In this document: one piece after another, positions 7,803 to 19,148 of the stretch
Numbering within the stretch: position 1 is the stretch's first letter
Layout: the number at the start of each line of letters is the position of its first letter
Assembly (NCBI RefSeq): GCF_007680845.1
Contig: NZ_VEIY01000008.1
Span: 62,001 to 126,000 of the forward strand
Length of the DNA stretch: 64,000 nt
Direction of reading: 5' to 3'
Source of the DNA: Curtobacterium pusillum
GTDB taxonomy: Bacteria > Actinomycetota > Actinomycetes > Actinomycetales > Microbacteriaceae
Notes under the pieces: generated by a model
The model's input: only the letters and a program-made list of their open reading frames with translations
What the model was told of the DNA's origin: nothing
The model's database searches: none
Translations under genes and position numbers: made by a program

Positions 7803-8768
7803 ATGGTGCTCAACAACGAGGTCAGCCGATCCGACACGCGGTACTTCCGGCGGCTCGTCGGCAGTGACGTCGACGAAGCGCTCGCCTTCTTCTCCGGCGA
7901 CTACGACTTCCGCGCGCCCACCGTGCGGCGCACCCGTCCCCAGACGCACTGGGACTTCGCCGGCGTCGGCGACGAGCGGATGTCCCTGCGGTCGTCGCGC
8001 TTCCTGGTCGACCTGCGAAGCACCAGCCAGGTCGACGACGAGTTCCTCATCGCCTGGATGCGCAGCGGCACGAGCACGATCACGTTCGACGGCGAGGAGT
8101 ACGCCCTCGAGCCCGGGGTGCCCGTCGTCCTGCCGTTCGCGGCGGCGTACGAGCTGCACCACCACGACATCGCGCTGAACCTCGTGCACCTCGACGCGGC
8201 GTTCGTGCGCTCGATCGCCGGCGACGACGACTTCGCGTTCGAAGCGATGCGCCGGCCCACCGCCGACGGGCTCCGGGTGTGGCAGTCCGTCGTCAAGGCG
8301 CACTCCGCGACCTGGCTCGACGTCGACCACGAACTGACGGCCGCGGCACAGCGCGACATCGCCGAGGCGTTCGCCACCGCGGCGATCGCGGCGTTCCCGG
8401 AGCGCAGCCGCTGGCGGTCCACGGTGACCGGCAGCGGACCGGAGCACGAGCGGCTCCGTCGTGCGCTCGAGTTCGTGCACGAGCACGCCCGCGAAGCGAT
8501 CGGCACGCCGGAGATCGCGGCGGCCGCCGGACTGAGCCCCCGCGGGCTGCAGCAGTCGCTCCGGCGGCACCTCGACCAGACCCCGGGGGACCTCCTGCGG
8601 GGCGTCCGGCTCGACGGCGCGCGGACCGAGCTGCTCCGCGGTGACCGCGACGAGACCTCCGTGGCGGACATCGCCCGCGCCTGGGGGTTCGGGCACCTCG
8701 GCCGGTTCTCGGCGACCTACCGGACGCGCTTTGGTGAGCTCCCGAGCGAGTCGCTCCGCTCGCGCTGA
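7803..8768 (+). CDS. AraC-family transcriptional regulator
   Basis: A 321-aa regulator with an N-terminal cupin-like sensing domain (about residues 20-150, as in AraC_binding_2 proteins) and a C-terminal double HTH. The first HTH runs through IGTPEIAAAAGLSPRGLQQSL and the second through VADIARAWGFGHLGRFSATY, a strong AraC signature. It is followed 29 bases later by an independently promoted FAD oxidase. Its targets are not evident. The start at 7803 is set by the leaderless promoter. Confidence 0.9.
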   Translation: MVLNNEVSRSDTRYFRRLVGSDVDEALAFFSGDYDFRAPTVRRTRPQTHWDFAGVGDERMSLRSSRFLVDLRSTSQVDDEFLIAWMRSGTSTITFDGEEYALEPGVPVVLPFAAAYELHHHDIALNLVHLDAAFVRSIAGDDDFAFEAMRRPTADGLRVWQSVVKAHSATWLDVDHELTAAAQRDIAEAFATAAIAAFPERSRWRSTVTGSGPEHERLRRALEFVHEHAREAIGTPEIAAAAGLSPRGLQQSLRRHLDQTPGDLLRGVRLDGARTELLRGDRDETSVADIARAWGFGHLGRFSATYRTRFGELPSESLRSR

Positions 8769-8785
8769 GACCGCCCCGCCTGCCG

Positions 8786-8791
8786 TAGCGT
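8786..8791 (+). promoter_or_regulatory. -10 element, leaderless promoter of FAD oxidase gene
   Basis: TAGCGT six bases before the ATG at 8798. Confidence 0.55.
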
Positions 8792-8797
8792 TGCGGG

Positions 8798-10186
8798 ATG
8801 GACACCGTCGTCACCGCCCTCCGCGCAGCCCTCGACGACCCGGACGGCACGGTCGTCCGGATCGAGCGGGCCGTGCTCGACGCCGCCCGGACGGACAAGT
8901 CCGGGTGGGTGGCGCCCGGCGGACCCGTCGCGGTCGTCGAAGCCCGGAGCGTGGCGCACGTGCAGGCAGCGCTCCGCACGTGCACGGCGCTCGGGGTGCC
9001 CGTCGTCCCCCGGGGTGCGGGGACCGGACTCGCGGGCGGTGCGAACGGCACCGAGGGGTCCGTCGTCCTGAGCGTGGCGCGGATGGACCGCATCGTCCGG
9101 ATCGCCGTGGACGACGAGTACGCGGTCGTCGAACCGGGCGTGCTCAACGGCGACCTCAACGCCGCCGTCGCCGGACACGGCCTGCGGTTCGCACCTGATC
9201 CGGCGAGTGCGGCGATCGCCAGCGTCGGCGGCAACATCGCGACGAACGCCGGTGGCCTGCGCTGCGTGAAGTACGGGGTCACGCGTGAGGCGGTGCTCGG
9301 GCTCGACGTCGTGCTCGCGGACGGGCGCCTCGTCTCGACCGGGCACCGCACCGTGAAGGGCGTGACCGGGCTCGACATCACCGCACTGCTCGTCGGCTCC
9401 GAGGGCACCCTCGGGGTCATCGTCGGCGCGACCGTGCGGCTCGTGCCGATCCCGGCCGGTGAGCCCGCGACGCTCGGCGCGGTCTACCCGACTGTCGAGG
9501 CCGCGGCCAGGGCCGCCGCCGCCGTGGTCGCCGGGACGGACCGGCCGTCGACGGTCGAGCTCCTCGACGCCGCGGCCCTCGCCGGGATCGCGGCGTACCT
9601 CGGACCGCAGGTGATCGCGGAGACGGTGGGGAGCACGTCGGCGGGCGGGGTGTTCCTCCTCGTGGAGTACGACGGGCCGGGCGCGACGGAGGCTGCGCTG
9701 GGAGCCGTGCCGCGCCTCCAGGCCGACGGCGGCACCGTGCACCTGGCCGCGTCGGCGGCGGAACGGGACCGCCTGCTGACGATCCGTCGGTCGTTCCACC
9801 CGGCGATGGAGGCGCGTGGGCGCGTGCTCATCGAGGACGTCGCCGTGCCGCGGAGTCGGCTCGCCGAGATGTTCCAGGTGGTCGAGGAGATCGGTGCCCG
9901 GTACGGGGTCGCGATCCCGACCGTCGCGCACGCCGGCGACGGGAACCTGCACCCGAACTTCGTGTTCGAGGGCGACGAGGTGCCGCAGCACGTGTGGGAC
10001 GCGGCGGACGCGATGTTCCGCGCTGCGATCGAGCTCGGCGGGACGCTGACGGGGGAGCACGGCGTCGGGGTGCTCAAGCGGCGGTGGATCGGCGACGAGC
10101 TCGGTGACGACGTGCTCGAGCTGCAGCGGGGCATCCGTCGGGTGTTCGACCCGGCGGGCATCCTCAACCCGGGCAAGGCCTTCTGA
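8798..10186 (+). CDS. FAD-binding oxidase (D-lactate/glycolate oxidase type)
   Basis: A 462-aa flavoprotein of the FAD-binding oxidase/GlcD group. The N-terminal PCMH FAD domain carries VPRGAGTGLAGGANG at about residues 70-84. The C-terminal FAD-linked oxidase domain contains HAGDGNLHP (about 378) and GEHGVG (about 418), both diagnostic of GlcD and D-lactate dehydrogenases. It should oxidise a 2-hydroxyacid to the 2-oxoacid in the cytoplasm. Alanine dehydrogenase follows, so pyruvate could link the two, but a separate 124-base spacer precedes ald. D-lactate versus glycolate cannot be decided. Confidence 0.9.
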   Translation: MDTVVTALRAALDDPDGTVVRIERAVLDAARTDKSGWVAPGGPVAVVEARSVAHVQAALRTCTALGVPVVPRGAGTGLAGGANGTEGSVVLSVARMDRIVRIAVDDEYAVVEPGVLNGDLNAAVAGHGLRFAPDPASAAIASVGGNIATNAGGLRCVKYGVTREAVLGLDVVLADGRLVSTGHRTVKGVTGLDITALLVGSEGTLGVIVGATVRLVPIPAGEPATLGAVYPTVEAAARAAAAVVAGTDRPSTVELLDAAALAGIAAYLGPQVIAETVGSTSAGGVFLLVEYDGPGATEAALGAVPRLQADGGTVHLAASAAERDRLLTIRRSFHPAMEARGRVLIEDVAVPRSRLAEMFQVVEEIGARYGVAIPTVAHAGDGNLHPNFVFEGDEVPQHVWDAADAMFRAAIELGGTLTGEHGVGVLKRRWIGDELGDDVLELQRGIRRVFDPAGILNPGKAF

Positions 10187-10310
10187 CGCCTGCGCCGAAT
10201 CTCGTGACACGGATCGGTTCTTCTTCGTTCTGATGTTCGGCTGTGATCTGCTCGAAACGAACGGGGCGCATCGTGGGCTCGAACCTGCACCGCCCACGAA
10301 GGAGTCCGTG

Positions 10311-11411
10311 ATGCTGATCGGCGTCCCCACTGAGATCAAGAACAACGAGTTCCGCGTCGCCGCCACGCCCGCCGGCGTGGCCGAGCTGACGCAGCACGGC
10401 AACGAGGTGCTCGTGCAGGCCGGCGCCGGGGACGGGTCGTCGTTCCCGGACGCCGAGTACGCCGCGGCCGGCGCGACGATCGTGCCGTCGGCCGACGACG
10501 TGTGGTCGCGAGCAGAGCTCGTCCTCAAGGTGAAGGAGCCGGTGGCGTCCGAGTACGCGTCGATCCGACCCGGGCAGGTGCTGTTCACGTACCTGCACCT
10601 CGCCGCCGACCGGCCGCTGACCGATGCGCTCGTCGACTCGGGTGCGACCGCGATCGCCTACGAGACCGTCCAGCTGCCGGACCGGTCGCTGCCGCTGCTG
10701 TCGCCGATGTCCGAGATCGCCGGACGGCTCTCGGCGCAGGTCGGCGCCCACCACCTCATGCGGGCGAACGGCGGACGCGGACTGCTGCTCGGTGGCGTGC
10801 CCGGGACGCCGAAGGGGCGCGTCGTCGTGATCGGCGGCGGGGTCGCCGGGGAGCACGCCGCGACCATCGCGCTCGGGATGGGCGCGGAGGTCACCGTGTT
10901 CGACATCAGCCTGCCGCGGCTGCGGGCGCTCGACGCCCGGTTCGACGGGCGCGTCACGACGCTGCGGTCCTCGTCACACGCGATCGCGTCGGCGCTGCGG
11001 GGTGCTGATCTCGTGATCGGGTCGGTGCTCATCCCCGGGGCGTCCGCGCCGAAGCTCGTGACCGACGCCATGGTCGCGGACATGCAGCCCGGGTCGGTGC
11101 TCGTCGACATCGCGATCGACCAGGGCGGCTGCTTCGAGGGATCGCACCCGACCACGCACGACGACCCGACGTTCGCGGTCCACGACACGGTGTACTACTG
11201 CGTGGCGAACATGCCCGGGGCCGTGCCGCGCACCTCGACGATCTCGCTGACGAACGCCACGCTGCCGTACGCCGTGGCGATCGCGGACCAGGGGTGGGAG
11301 GCGGCGACGGCGGCGGACCCGGCCCTGGCGCTCGGGGTGAACGTGCACGCGGGGCAGGTCGTGAACGAGGCGGTCGCGGCGGCGCACGGCCTGGTGCCCG
11401 CGGGGCGGTAG
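10311..11411 (+). CDS. ald: Alanine dehydrogenase
   Basis: A 366-aa enzyme that interconverts L-alanine and pyruvate plus ammonia with NAD. The substrate-binding R15 (FRVAATPAG), the KVKEP lysine near residue 75, H96 in HLAADRP, the Rossmann motif [10 protein letters not shown] near 174, and the catalytic aspartate in [10 protein letters not shown] near 268 all sit where the family has them. The ATG at 10311 follows GAAGGAG by nine bases. The leader holds an inverted TTCGTT/AACGAA pair at 10224-10229 and 10256-10261, a possible site for an Lrp-type regulator, which often controls ald. Confidence 0.96.
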   Translation: MLIGVPTEIKNNEFRVAATPAGVAELTQHGNEVLVQAGAGDGSSFPDAEYAAAGATIVPSADDVWSRAELVLKVKEPVASEYASIRPGQVLFTYLHLAADRPLTDALVDSGATAIAYETVQLPDRSLPLLSPMSEIAGRLSAQVGAHHLMRANGGRGLLLGGVPGTPKGRVVVIGGGVAGEHAATIALGMGAEVTVFDISLPRLRALDARFDGRVTTLRSSSHAIASALRGADLVIGSVLIPGASAPKLVTDAMVADMQPGSVLVDIAIDQGGCFEGSHPTTHDDPTFAVHDTVYYCVANMPGAVPRTSTISLTNATLPYAVAIADQGWEAATAADPALALGVNVHAGQVVNEAVAAAHGLVPAGR

Positions 11412-11435
11412 CGGGCGCGGCGCTCCGCGCGGTTT

Positions 11436-11488
11436 CGCGAAAGCGACAGTCTGCCGCCGAACATTCGCGGCAGACTGTCGCTTTCGCG
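11436..11488. terminator. Strong inverted repeat / terminator (GCGAAAGCGACAG family)
   Basis: Perfect 22-base arms (11436-11457 and 11467-11488) with a 9-base loop, between convergent ald and the TspO-type gene. The arm begins CGCGAAAGCGACAGTCTGCC; closely related sequence recurs at 44534-44627. Confidence 0.75.
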
Positions 11489-11556
11489 GGGTGGTCGGTG
11501 CGGCGGGCGCGAGGAGTGTCGCTTCGGCGGCCGGCGGCCGGCGGGCCGGCGGGCGG

Positions 11557-12381
11557 CTACGCTGGGCGCGCGGCGGCCGCGCGGCGCGCAGCGCCGCCGC
11601 CAGCGGCGGCACCGCGCCACCCGGCGCGCGCCCGCACCACGAGCGTCACGACGACCGCGGCAGCCGCGGCCACCACCGCCGCGACGGCGGTCGGCGTCGA
11701 CACGAGCGGCCCGTCGAGCCGTGCGACCGCGACCCACGCCAGGCCCCACGCGAGGGACGTCGTCGGCGCGAGGCGCCCCCGGCCCCACACCGCGAGCAGG
11801 ACCCCGACGAGCCCGGCGACCGCCGCGACGAGCACGCCCCACACGTCCTGCCCGAGCCCGAAGCCCCGGAAGCCCGCGGCCGTCAGCACCGCCGCCGTGT
11901 TCGCCGCCGTCGCGACGCACACCCACCCGAGGTAGAGGCCGAACGTGCCGTCGGTGACCACCGCCTCGACGACGCCGGACGGCCGGGAGCGCCGCAGCAG
12001 CACGAACGCCCACACCAGCACCGCCAGCAGGGCGAGGATGATCGGTTCGCTGAGCCACAGGAACCCGAACTGCACGGACAGGATCCACGCCGCGTTGAGC
12101 AGCAGGGACAGCACCGCCGGGACCGCGAGTCGCGTGTGCCGGTCGTCGTCCGCCGTGCGGAAGCACTGCCGGACCGCGTACGCGATGAGTCCGACGTAGA
12201 CCACGCTCCAGATCGAGAACGCGGGCCCGTCGGGAGCGATCGCGGTCGCGGACGCGGACAGTGCTCCGCCCGCCGCGTCCTGGATCGGGGTGCCGCCCGC
12301 CGCGCCCGAGCCGACGAACGCACCGACCACCGCGACGACGGCTCCCACCGCGACCGCGATCCGCTTCCAGATCCTCTTCAT
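11557..12381 (-). CDS. TspO/MBR-family membrane protein
   Basis: A 274-aa integral membrane protein. After an N-terminal helix (about residues 6-28) it has several further hydrophobic segments. Motifs such as AFSIWSVVYVGLIAYAVRQ, LNAAWILSVQFGFLWLSE and LYLGWVCVATAANTAAVL match the larger TspO/tryptophan-rich sensory protein group found in actinobacteria. Classical TspO is about 160 aa, so this is a long variant with an extra C-terminal pair of helices and an A/R-rich tail. TspO proteins bind porphyrins or lipids; the role here is unknown. AAAGGGG precedes the ATG at 12381. Confidence 0.75.
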   Translation of the reverse strand: MKRIWKRIAVAVGAVVAVVGAFVGSGAAGGTPIQDAAGGALSASATAIAPDGPAFSIWSVVYVGLIAYAVRQCFRTADDDRHTRLAVPAVLSLLLNAAWILSVQFGFLWLSEPIILALLAVLVWAFVLLRRSRPSGVVEAVVTDGTFGLYLGWVCVATAANTAAVLTAAGFRGFGLGQDVWGVLVAAVAGLVGVLLAVWGRGRLAPTTSLAWGLAWVAVARLDGPLVSTPTAVAAVVAAAAAVVVTLVVRARAGWRGAAAGGGAARRAAAARPA

Positions 12382-12480
12382 GACAGCCCCTTTCGTCAGC
12401 ATGCTGATGACCTGCACGGTAGGCGCGTGGTCGCGCCCGGTGCGCAGCGCGCGTCCAGCCGGACGGGGGACGGACCGTCT

Positions 12481-12512
12481 GGAGGCGCGGAGCGGGCCCG
12501 CCCCGCGCCTCC
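12481..12512. repeat. Dispersed repeat, 32-base near-perfect palindrome
   Basis: The arms 12481-12496 and 12497-12512 pair without a loop except for one A/C mismatch, and begin GGAGGCGCGG. This copy sits between two divergent genes, only 24 bases upstream of the corA -10 element, so it cannot be a terminator for either neighbour. Confidence 0.7.
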
Positions 12513-12536
12513 CGTCCCAGCACCCCGCGGTCTGCG

Positions 12537-12542
12537 TACGGT
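12537..12542 (+). promoter_or_regulatory. -10 element, leaderless promoter of corA
   Basis: TACGGT six bases before the GTG at 12549. Confidence 0.55.
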
Positions 12543-12548
12543 GGTCAC

Positions 12549-13532
12549 GTGACCGTCGTGCTCAACACCGTCTACGTCGACCGGATCGCCCCCGTGGCGA
12601 GCCCGTCGCTCGACGACACCTTCCGGATGATCGGCGACCAGGGCGCCAGCGCGTGCATCGTGCTGCACCAGCCCGACGCCGAGGAGCTCGGCGACGTCGC
12701 GGTCGCCCTCGGCCTGCACGAGCTCGCGGTCGAGGACTCCGCCGAGGGGCACCAGCGCCCGAAGCTCGAGCGCTACGGGTCGACCCTCTTCGTCGTGCTC
12801 AAGCCCGCCCTGTACAACGACCGGCAGGAGGAAGTGGCGTTCGGCGAGGTGCACGCGTTCGTCGGCGAGGACTTCTTCCTCGCGGTGGTCAAGGAGGACC
12901 CCCGAGGCAGCCAGAACGTCCCGCGGGCACTGCAGCGGATGAGCGGGAAGCCGGGCCTGGTCACGGTGGGGCCGCAGGCGCAGCTCTGGGCGCTGATGGA
13001 CGCGGTCGTGGACGGCTACGTGCCGGTGATGGACGGCCTCGAGGAGGACATCAACCAGATCGAGGACCAGCTCTTCGCGGGGGAGACCGGGGTCTCGCGG
13101 CGCATCTACGAGCTGTTCGGTGAGATCGTCGACTTCCAGCGCGCCGCCCGCCCGCTCGTCTACATGATCGAGAACCTGCACCGCGGTGCCGAGAAGTACC
13201 ACCTCCCCGTGGAGATGCAGCGCCGGTTCCGCGACGTCCTCGACCACGCCATCCGGACCGTCGAGCGCCTCGACACCTTCCGGCAGCTGCTGCAGAACGC
13301 CCTGACGGTCGACTCGACGCTCGCGGCGCAGAAGCAGAACGACGACACGAAGAAGATCTCGGGCTGGGCGGCGATCCTGTTCGCGCCGACCCTCGTCGCG
13401 GCGATCTACGGCATGAACTTCACGCACATGCCGGAGCTGCAGTGGCCGCTGGGGTACCCGCTGGCGATCGTGGCGATGGTCGTGTTCGCCGCGGTGCTCT
13501 ACGTGGTGTTCAAGGTGAAACGCTGGTTCTGA
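12549..13532 (+). CDS. corA: CorA-type magnesium/divalent cation transporter
   Basis: A 327-aa pentameric cation channel subunit of the inner membrane. It has a long N-terminal cytoplasmic alpha/beta domain and stalk helix (PVMDGLEEDINQIEDQLF), then two C-terminal transmembrane helices (WAAILFAPTLVAAIYGMNF and PLAIVAMVVFAAVLYVVF). The signature GMN lies at the end of the first helix (GMNFTHMPEL), followed by a basic tail KVKRWF. Length and motif fit the CorA family well. The substrate is most likely Mg2+; Co2+ or Ni2+ is possible. Confidence 0.94.
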   Translation: MTVVLNTVYVDRIAPVASPSLDDTFRMIGDQGASACIVLHQPDAEELGDVAVALGLHELAVEDSAEGHQRPKLERYGSTLFVVLKPALYNDRQEEVAFGEVHAFVGEDFFLAVVKEDPRGSQNVPRALQRMSGKPGLVTVGPQAQLWALMDAVVDGYVPVMDGLEEDINQIEDQLFAGETGVSRRIYELFGEIVDFQRAARPLVYMIENLHRGAEKYHLPVEMQRRFRDVLDHAIRTVERLDTFRQLLQNALTVDSTLAAQKQNDDTKKISGWAAILFAPTLVAAIYGMNFTHMPELQWPLGYPLAIVAMVVFAAVLYVVFKVKRWF

Positions 13533-13546
13533 GCCAGACTGGGGTC

Positions 13547-15661
13547 GTGCCCGCGAACGACGTCGTCCACCTGACCGCTGGGGGCGTCTCCCTCCTCCTC
13601 GACTGCCGCGACCGGGCGCTCCCGGCGGTGGTGCACTGGGGCGCGGCGCTCGGGCCACTCGACCACGACGAGCTCGTGGCCATCGCGGACGGTGACGTGG
13701 CCCCCGTCGCGCCGAACGAGGTGGACGTGCCGGTGCGGCTGGCGATCCTCCCGGAACCCCACCGTGGGTGGACCGGCCGCCCCGGCCTCTCCGGGCACCG
13801 CGACGGCCGGGACTGGTCGCCGGCGTTCACCGTCACGGAACTCGAGGTCACGGCGGCAACGGTCGTCGCCGGTGCCGCCGACGAGACAGCGGGTCTCGCC
13901 GTCCGGCTCACCGTCGAGATGCTCACCTCCGGTCTCGTCCGCACCCGGGCCGCGGTGACGAACACCGCCCCGGGCACCTACGTCGTCGACGACCTCACCG
14001 TCGCCCTGCCGATCCCGAGCCGCGCGCGGGAGATCCTCGACTTCGCCGGACGCTGGGGCAAGGAACGCACACCGCAGCGTCGGGAGCTCGTCGTCGGCAC
14101 CCATGAGCGCGAGGGCCGCAAGGGCCGCACCGGTGCCGACGCCGCCACGGTGCTCAGCGTCGGGACGCCGGGGTTCGGCTTCGCCCGCGGTGAGGTCTGG
14201 GGCGTCCACACGGCGTGGAGCGGCAACCACCGGCACGCGGCGGAGCGGCTCGCCACGGGCCGGCAGACGATCGGCGGCGGCGAGCTCCTCCTGCCGGGGG
14301 AGGTCCGGCTCGGCACCGGCGAGACGTACGAGGGGCCGTGGGTGTACGGCGCGTACGGCGACGGTCTCGACGACCAAGCCCGCCGCTTCCACCGCTGGCT
14401 CCGGAGCCGTCCGCAGCACCCGCGCAGCCCGCGCCCGACGACGCTCAACGTGTGGGAGGCCGTGTACTTCGACCACGACCTCGCCCGGTTGACCGACCTC
14501 GCCGAGCGGGCCGCACGGATCGGGATCGAGCGGTACGTCCTCGACGACGGCTGGTTCCGACACCGCCGCGACGACCACGCGGGCCTCGGCGACTGGTACG
14601 TCGACGAGGACGTCTGGCCGGACGGCCTCGGCCCGATCGTCGACCGCGTGCGCGCGCTCGGCATGGAGTTCGGGCTGTGGTTCGAGCCCGAGATGGTCAA
14701 CGAGGACAGCGACCTGGCCCGGGCGCACCCCGAGTGGATCATGCAGGCCGACGGTCGACTGCCGGTCCGCTCGCGCCACCAGCAGGTGCTCAACCTCGCG
14801 ATCCCGGAGGCGTTCGCGCACGTGCTCGACCGGATGTCGGCGATCATCGGCGAGTACGGCATCGAGTACGTCAAGTGGGACCACAACCGTGACCTGGTCG
14901 AGGCCGGCCACCCGGGCGGCGGGGCCGCCGTGCACGAGCAGACCCTGGCGGCGTACCGGTTGATGGCGACGCTCAAGGAGCGGTTCCCGGCGCTCGAGAT
15001 CGAGTCGTGCTCGTCCGGCGGCGCACGGGTCGACCTCGGCGTGATCGAGCACACCGACCGGGTCTGGGTGTCGGACGACATCGACCCGCTCGAACGCCAG
15101 CAGATGCACCGGTGGACCCAGCAGCTGCTGCCGCCAGAGCTCCTCGGGTCGCACGTCGCGAGTGGACGGAACCACACCACCGGGCGCGTGCACGACCTCG
15201 CCTTCCGTGCCGGCACGGCGATCGTCGGGCACCTCGGCGTCGAGTGGGACCTCGCACGGGCCACCCCGGCGGAGGAGTCGGAGCTCGCCGAGTGGATCGC
15301 GTCGTACCGGCAGTGGCGCGCCCTGCTGCACGGCGGTGACCTGGTGCGCATCGACGAGGTGGACGACACCCGGCTCGTGTACGGCACGGTCGCGCCCGAC
15401 CGGCGGCAGGCGCTGTTCTTCTTCGTCAGCACCGGTCGCTCCGAGGTGTCCGGCACCGGCCGCATGACGTTCCGCGACCTCGATCCGGAGGCGTCCTACC
15501 GCGTCGACCCGGTCGTCATCGGGGACGGTCACGGTGTCGTGGCCCCGGCGTGGTGGTCGGGTGACCGGGTGTTCCGCGGACGCGTGCTCGAGACCGTCGG
15601 CCTGCAGCCGCCGCTCCTGCCCGCCGACGCCGTGGTGCCGTTCCGGGTGACGGCCGTCTGA
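13547..15661 (+). CDS. Alpha-galactosidase, GH36
   Basis: A 704-aa glycoside hydrolase family 36 enzyme without a signal peptide, so probably cytoplasmic. The N-terminal beta-sandwich is followed by a TIM barrel containing VLDDGWF, FGLWFEPEMVN, the nucleophile motif KWDHNRD (Asp about 444), CSSGGARVDLG and the acid/base motif SDDID (about 509-511), then a C-terminal beta domain. It releases galactose from raffinose-type oligosaccharides. No sugar transporter is adjacent, so uptake must be encoded elsewhere. The GTG at 13547 lies 14 bases after corA; a weak -10 (CAGACT) six bases before it suggests its own leaderless start. Confidence 0.94.
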   Translation: MPANDVVHLTAGGVSLLLDCRDRALPAVVHWGAALGPLDHDELVAIADGDVAPVAPNEVDVPVRLAILPEPHRGWTGRPGLSGHRDGRDWSPAFTVTELEVTAATVVAGAADETAGLAVRLTVEMLTSGLVRTRAAVTNTAPGTYVVDDLTVALPIPSRAREILDFAGRWGKERTPQRRELVVGTHEREGRKGRTGADAATVLSVGTPGFGFARGEVWGVHTAWSGNHRHAAERLATGRQTIGGGELLLPGEVRLGTGETYEGPWVYGAYGDGLDDQARRFHRWLRSRPQHPRSPRPTTLNVWEAVYFDHDLARLTDLAERAARIGIERYVLDDGWFRHRRDDHAGLGDWYVDEDVWPDGLGPIVDRVRALGMEFGLWFEPEMVNEDSDLARAHPEWIMQADGRLPVRSRHQQVLNLAIPEAFAHVLDRMSAIIGEYGIEYVKWDHNRDLVEAGHPGGGAAVHEQTLAAYRLMATLKERFPALEIESCSSGGARVDLGVIEHTDRVWVSDDIDPLERQQMHRWTQQLLPPELLGSHVASGRNHTTGRVHDLAFRAGTAIVGHLGVEWDLARATPAEESELAEWIASYRQWRALLHGGDLVRIDEVDDTRLVYGTVAPDRRQALFFFVSTGRSEVSGTGRMTFRDLDPEASYRVDPVVIGDGHGVVAPAWWSGDRVFRGRVLETVGLQPPLLPADAVVPFRVTAV

Positions 15662-15679
15662 GGACCGCCGGGCGGCCGG

Positions 15680-15685
15680 TAGGCT
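15680..15685 (+). promoter_or_regulatory. -10 element, leaderless promoter of ClC gene
   Basis: TAGGCT seven bases before the ATG at 15693. Confidence 0.5.
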
Positions 15686-15692
15686 TCCGGAC

Positions 15693-16985
15693 ATGCCGCA
15701 CGCCGGACCCGCGACACGAGCCACTCCCGTCTGGGCCCTCAAGCTCACCGTCGTCACCGGGCTGGTGGGGATCGCCGGTGGCATCGCCGGCGTCGCGGTG
15801 TGGCTCGCCCTGCAGCTCATCCAGTTCGTCGCGTTCGGGTACCCGTTCGGCGGACACCTCGAGGCGGCCGACGCCCCGTCGGCGCTGAACCGGTTCCTCG
15901 CGCTGCTCGCCGCCGGTGTCCTGACCGGGGTCGCGTGGTGGGCCATCCGGCGGTGGGCGCGACCGATCGTCTCCGTCCCGGCTGCGGTCGGCGGCAAGCG
16001 CATGCCCGCGCTGGCGACCCTCGCGAACGCCGGCGTGCAGATCCTCGCCGTCGGACTCGGCGCCTCCATCGGCAAGGAGGTCGCCCCGCGCGAGGTCGGG
16101 GCGTGGCTGGCCCAGCTCGTCACCGCCCGCGCCGGTCTGACCGGTCGCGAGACGAAGATCCTCGTGGCGTGCGGGGCCGCCGCCGGCCTCGCCGCCGTGT
16201 ACGACGTCCCGCTCGGTGGCGCGCTCTTCGCGGTCGAGGTGCTGCTCGGCGAGCTCACGTTCGCGACGGCGCTGCCGGCGTTCGCGACGAGTGCGATCGC
16301 CGCCGTCGTCGCGCGACTCGTCATCCCGGACGAGGTGCTCTACCACGTGCCCGCGATGCACCTCTCGCCGTCGCTCCTCGTCTGGGCGGTGATCGTCGGT
16401 CCGGTGCTCGGCGTCGCCGGCGTCGGGTTCGTGAAGCTGACGAACCGGCTGCAGGGCCTCGCGCCGAAGGGCTGGCACCTGCTCGTGGTGCTCCCCGTCG
16501 TGTTCGCGATGATCGGCCTGATCGCGGTGCCGTTCCCCGAGATCCTCGGCAACGGCCGGGCGCTCGGCATCGTGGCGATGAACGCCTCGCTCGACGACGG
16601 TTCCGTCGCTGGACTGTCGCCGATCCTGTTCCTGCTGGTCCTCGGGGTCATCCGGACGATCACGACCTCGGCGACGATCGGCGCCGGAGCCGTCGGCGGC
16701 ACCCTCACGCCGTCCATCGCGATCGGCTCGGCCGTCGGGGGTGGCCTCGGCGGGCTCTGGCTCCTGCTCTGGCCGGCCGACGGCCCGGGGTTGGCCGCGT
16801 TCGCGTTCATCGGCGCCGCGGCGTTCCTCGCGACGACGATGCGGGCACCGTTCACCGCGCTCGTGCTCGTCGTCGAGTTCACCCAGCAGGGCACGGACAT
16901 CCTCATCCCGTCGCTCCTGGCGGTGTCCGGAGCCGTGGCGGTCGGGTACGTCCTCGCCCGACGGCGCAGCGCGCAGATGGTCTGA
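15693..16985 (+). CDS. ClC-family chloride channel/antiporter
   Basis: A 430-aa polytopic membrane protein with about ten hydrophobic segments. Family landmarks are visible: GLGASIGKEVAPREVGAW (the selectivity region that is usually GKEGP; here GKEVAP), ACGAAAGLAAVYDVPLGGALFAVE (the helix after the filter, over two segments), and GAGAVGGTLTPSIAIGSAVG later. The altered GKE(G)P motif means anion selectivity or gating may differ from typical ClC proteins. No CBS domain is present. The direction of transport is not deducible. Confidence 0.88.
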   Translation: MPHAGPATRATPVWALKLTVVTGLVGIAGGIAGVAVWLALQLIQFVAFGYPFGGHLEAADAPSALNRFLALLAAGVLTGVAWWAIRRWARPIVSVPAAVGGKRMPALATLANAGVQILAVGLGASIGKEVAPREVGAWLAQLVTARAGLTGRETKILVACGAAAGLAAVYDVPLGGALFAVEVLLGELTFATALPAFATSAIAAVVARLVIPDEVLYHVPAMHLSPSLLVWAVIVGPVLGVAGVGFVKLTNRLQGLAPKGWHLLVVLPVVFAMIGLIAVPFPEILGNGRALGIVAMNASLDDGSVAGLSPILFLLVLGVIRTITTSATIGAGAVGGTLTPSIAIGSAVGGGLGGLWLLLWPADGPGLAAFAFIGAAAFLATTMRAPFTALVLVVEFTQQGTDILIPSLLAVSGAVAVGYVLARRRSAQMV

Positions 16986-17075
16986 GCCCCCGGCGGCTGA
17001 GCACCCGCTCGCCCGCGCGGCTACCATCGGCGTCACGACGGGGCGCCGGGCCCCGCCCCGAACGAGGAGCAGGCG

Positions 17076-19139
<2,064 letters not shown>

Positions 19140-19148
19140 CGCACGCGT

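Noticed and set aside
10224..10261. Terminator or attenuator in the ald leader
   Set aside because: The inverted TTCGTT/AACGAA pair has only six bases and a 26-base gap, which is too weak for a stable hairpin; kept only as a possible regulator site in the ald entry.
13499..16324. A 941-codon open frame on the minus strand
   Set aside because: It is opposite the GH36 and ClC genes, whose catalytic and membrane motifs are unambiguous.
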